From an uncultured Clostridia bacterium (GTDB taxonomy: Bacteria > Bacillota > Clostridia > Christensenellales > UBA1242), in the NCBI GenBank assembly GCA_947626175.1, contig CANQRE010000018.1:1-15345 (forward strand): a stretch of 15,345 bases of DNA. The letters are read 5' to 3'. Each line of letters begins with the position of its first letter. Position 1 is the first letter of the stretch. Positions 13,969 to 15,345 of the stretch are shown here, piece after piece. The notes under the pieces are model-generated. The model did not search any database, was not told the DNA's origin, and was given only the letters and a program-made list of their open reading frames with translations. The translations under genes and the position numbers were made by a program.

Positions 13969-14232
13969 GGCTTTAAGTTTGTCAAGTTGAACAGCAAATC
14001 GGGACTTTCTTCTTGCGGCACAATTTGCATGAATAACTCCATCGCTGACAGCTTTGTCAAGAACTGAAGTAACTTCGCTGTAAGCTTTTTCGCTCAAGCT
14101 AACATCACCAGCACTTACGGCAGCTTTAAATTTTTTTGTGTAAGTCAAAATTTTTGATTTCACGGCTTTGTTGATTTCACGTTTTTTTTCAATTACCAAA
14201 ATTCTTTTTTTAGCCGATTTAATATTTGCCAT
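13954..14232 (-). CDS. rpsT: 30S ribosomal protein S20
   Basis: This 92-residue, Lys/Arg-rich helical protein has the S20 start MANIKSAKKR. The family's helical bundle includes KSKILTYTKKFKAAV and the conserved end of the second half, HANCAARRKSRFAVQLDKL. S20 binds 16S rRNA early in small-subunit assembly, near the 5' and 3' minor domains. The length is typical (about 85-92). On the minus strand AAAAGGAG precedes the ATG at about six bases. A strong promoter lies just upstream and a terminator overlaps its stop. It lies back to back with gpr, an arrangement common in Bacillota and consistent with an undisturbed chromosomal neighbourhood here. Confidence 0.97.
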   Translation of the reverse strand: MANIKSAKKRILVIEKKREINKAVKSKILTYTKKFKAAVSAGDVSLSEKAYSEVTSVLDKAVSDGVIHANCAARRKSRFAVQLDKLKAKKPE

Positions 14233-14261
14233 CTTCGTCTCCTTTTGAAATGTCTAAAGCG

Positions 14262-14290
14262 ATTATATCATAACAGTATAATTTTTGCAA
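14262..14290 (-). promoter_or_regulatory. Sigma-A promoter of rpsT with extended -10
   Basis: On the minus strand TTGCAA (14290-14285) and TATAAT (14267-14262) are separated by exactly 17 bases, and TGA just before the -10 gives an extended TGnTATAAT element. The transcript would begin about 25 bases upstream of the rpsT ATG, consistent with constitutive strong expression. Confidence 0.85.
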
Positions 14291-14334
14291 GTGAAAAACA
14301 AATATTTTTTTCCAAAAGGACACAAAATATTTTC

Positions 14335-15093
14335 ATGATTGATTTAATAGATGAGTGCGGGGCAGATTTAAAAGAACTTGGCTATCAAAAATTTGAAACA
14401 GGCAAGTATTCTTTGTGCAAGGGCAAAATCTGTGTTGACAGTCCGCAAAAAGCAAAACAAACAGGCTTTGAAGAAGGGAATTATGTGATTTTAAATTGCC
14501 CAATGCTGCATTTATATAAAAATGATATTGAAAATTATGTTTGCGATCAACTTTCAAAGGAAATCAAAAATCTTGCCAAAAAGCATAAACTTAGCAAAAA
14601 ATCTCGAATTTTGATTGTGGGGCTAGGTAATCCGCAAATCATGGCGGATTCGCTTGGCAGCAAAGTGCTTGACTGTATCAAACTTGATGTGATGAAAAAA
14701 GACTTGCGTATTTGCAAATTTGCGCCAAACATTTTTTATAACACCGGCCTAAATTCATTTGATGTTGTAAGTTTGCTCACCCTTGCATTTGATTTTGATT
14801 GCGTTATGGTGATAGACGCCCTTGCAACAACATCCGTAAACAGGCTTTCAACTTCAATTCAGCTTAACGATGTTGGCATGACGCCGGCAAGTGCAGTCAA
14901 CAATTTGGGACAAAAAATTTGTCAGCAAAGCCTTGGAGTTCCGTGTTTATCCATAGGAGTGCCAACAATGCTTCTGGCGGGAAAGGTTTTAAAAAACGCA
15001 CCGATGCAAACAATTCTCACACCAAAGGACAATCATGAGGAAATAAATTTGCTTGCCAAAATAATTTCCAAAGCAATAATCAAAGCCTTGTAG
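14335..15093 (+). CDS. gpr: Germination protease GPR (short form)
   Basis: GPR degrades the small acid-soluble DNA-binding proteins in the germinating spore core. From the ATG at 14335 the product is 252 residues; the more upstream in-frame TTG at 14245 would lie within the rpsT ribosome binding region and is unlikely. The core is clear: RILIVGLGNPQIMADSLGSK (91-110), CVMVIDALATTSVNRL (156-171), IQLNDVGMTPASAV (175-188), SLGVPCLSIGVPT (199-211) and LTPKDNHEEI (228-237). The two catalytic-type aspartates of the family correspond to Asp105 and Asp161. Compared with the roughly 370-residue Bacillus enzyme it lacks the N-terminal R-T-D-L-A-x-E propeptide-cleavage region and the long insertion between the IGVPT block and the last block. 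The shortened form may be processed differently. AAAGGA lies 14 bases upstream, further than usual. Confidence 0.88.
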   Translation: MIDLIDECGADLKELGYQKFETGKYSLCKGKICVDSPQKAKQTGFEEGNYVILNCPMLHLYKNDIENYVCDQLSKEIKNLAKKHKLSKKSRILIVGLGNPQIMADSLGSKVLDCIKLDVMKKDLRICKFAPNIFYNTGLNSFDVVSLLTLAFDFDCVMVIDALATTSVNRLSTSIQLNDVGMTPASAVNNLGQKICQQSLGVPCLSIGVPTMLLAGKVLKNAPMQTILTPKDNHEEINLLAKIISKAIIKAL

Positions 15094-15106
15094 CATATAT
15101 ATCTAT

Positions 15107-15345
15107 GTGAAAAAAATTGCAGTGATTGACAGTGGCAGCGGCGGCATAAACATTTTGAAACAACTTTTCTCTTCTTGCAGTGGATGCAAGTTTTTGTTTT
15201 ATGCCGATGAAAAAGAGGCCCCTTATGGTAACAAAAGCCCCGAGTTTTTAATGGCAAGGGCAGAGCAACTTGTCAGTGATATTTCATCTTTTTTTAAACC
15301 GGATATAATTGTTTTTGCATGCAACACTCTCACAAGTGTGGCAAT
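15107..15345 (+). CDS. murI: Glutamate racemase, 3'-truncated by window edge
   Basis: A GTG at 15107 opens a frame that stays open to the end of the window. The product starts VKKIAVIDSGSGGINILKQL, matching the Asp/Glu racemase motif (I-x-x-x-D-S-G-x-G-G). It continues with FYADEKEAPYGNKS, the PYG signature, and VFACNTLTS, where Cys is one of the two catalytic cysteines (C-N-T). MurI converts L-glutamate to D-glutamate for peptidoglycan. It starts 13 bases after the gpr stop and probably forms an operon with it. The second catalytic cysteine lies beyond the window, and no clear Shine-Dalgarno precedes the GTG. An aspartate racemase is less likely given P-Y-G. Confidence 0.85.
   Translation, partial: MKKIAVIDSGSGGINILKQLFSSCSGCKFLFYADEKEAPYGNKSPEFLMARAEQLVSDISSFFKPDIIVFACNTLTSVA

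Noticed and set aside
14245..14334. Start of gpr at the TTG at 14245
   Set aside because: The extra codons lie within the rpsT leader and promoter and read as random sequence; the family-like part begins after 14335.
14270..14334. Forespore (sigma-G/F) promoter for gpr
   Set aside because: gpr is usually forespore-expressed, but no convincing -35/-10 pair could be aligned in this short gap; the TATAAT at 14277 has no matching -35.

Overview
The window reads as an AT-rich chromosome segment from a spore-forming member of the Bacillota (Clostridia-like). Support comes from AGGAG-type ribosome binding sites, frequent GTG/TTG starts, a YkvI-type membrane protein, and a gpr spore-germination protease next to rpsT. 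The species cannot be named from the sequence. No intergenic stretch exceeds about 120 bases, and I see no rRNA, tRNA, CRISPR array or insertion sequence.

Left part (1-6660), cellular genes: the 3' part of rlmH (23S rRNA methyltransferase); a promoter and a large secreted protein with InlB B-type repeats followed by a GLUG-like beta-helix region; a bidirectional terminator; a convergent secreted or membrane-anchored protein with a conserved His/Cys-rich domain; a YkvI-like membrane protein; then, convergent with it, an ABC importer permease and ATPase of the nitrate/sulfonate/taurine class with no substrate-binding protein in view. The last two converging genes share one CTAG as both stop codons.

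Middle part (6710-13937), the most notable region: one tightly packed phage-derived operon with its own promoter, strong Shine-Dalgarno sites, overlapping genes and a strong terminator. In order: a frameshifted terminase-small-subunit-like gene, a small Cys-rich protein, a portal, a scaffold, an HK97-fold major capsid protein, a small conserved protein, a head-tail adaptor, a nozzle-like beta-propeller, a small coupled ORF, a UviB/BhlA-type holin and a second holin-like protein. There is no terminase large subunit, tape measure, fibre, endolysin, integrase, repressor or replication gene. This is a stripped-down podovirus-like particle plus membrane-permeabilising proteins, set directly between housekeeping genes. 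It could be a decaying prophage or a domesticated capsid/holin cassette. The intact structural reading frames and operon architecture favour at least recent function, and the broken small-terminase frame points to loss of DNA packaging.

Right part (13943-15345), cellular genes again: rpsT (S20) on the minus strand with a clear promoter and terminator, an unusually short gpr protease, and the 5' end of a glutamate racemase gene (murI) that runs off the window.
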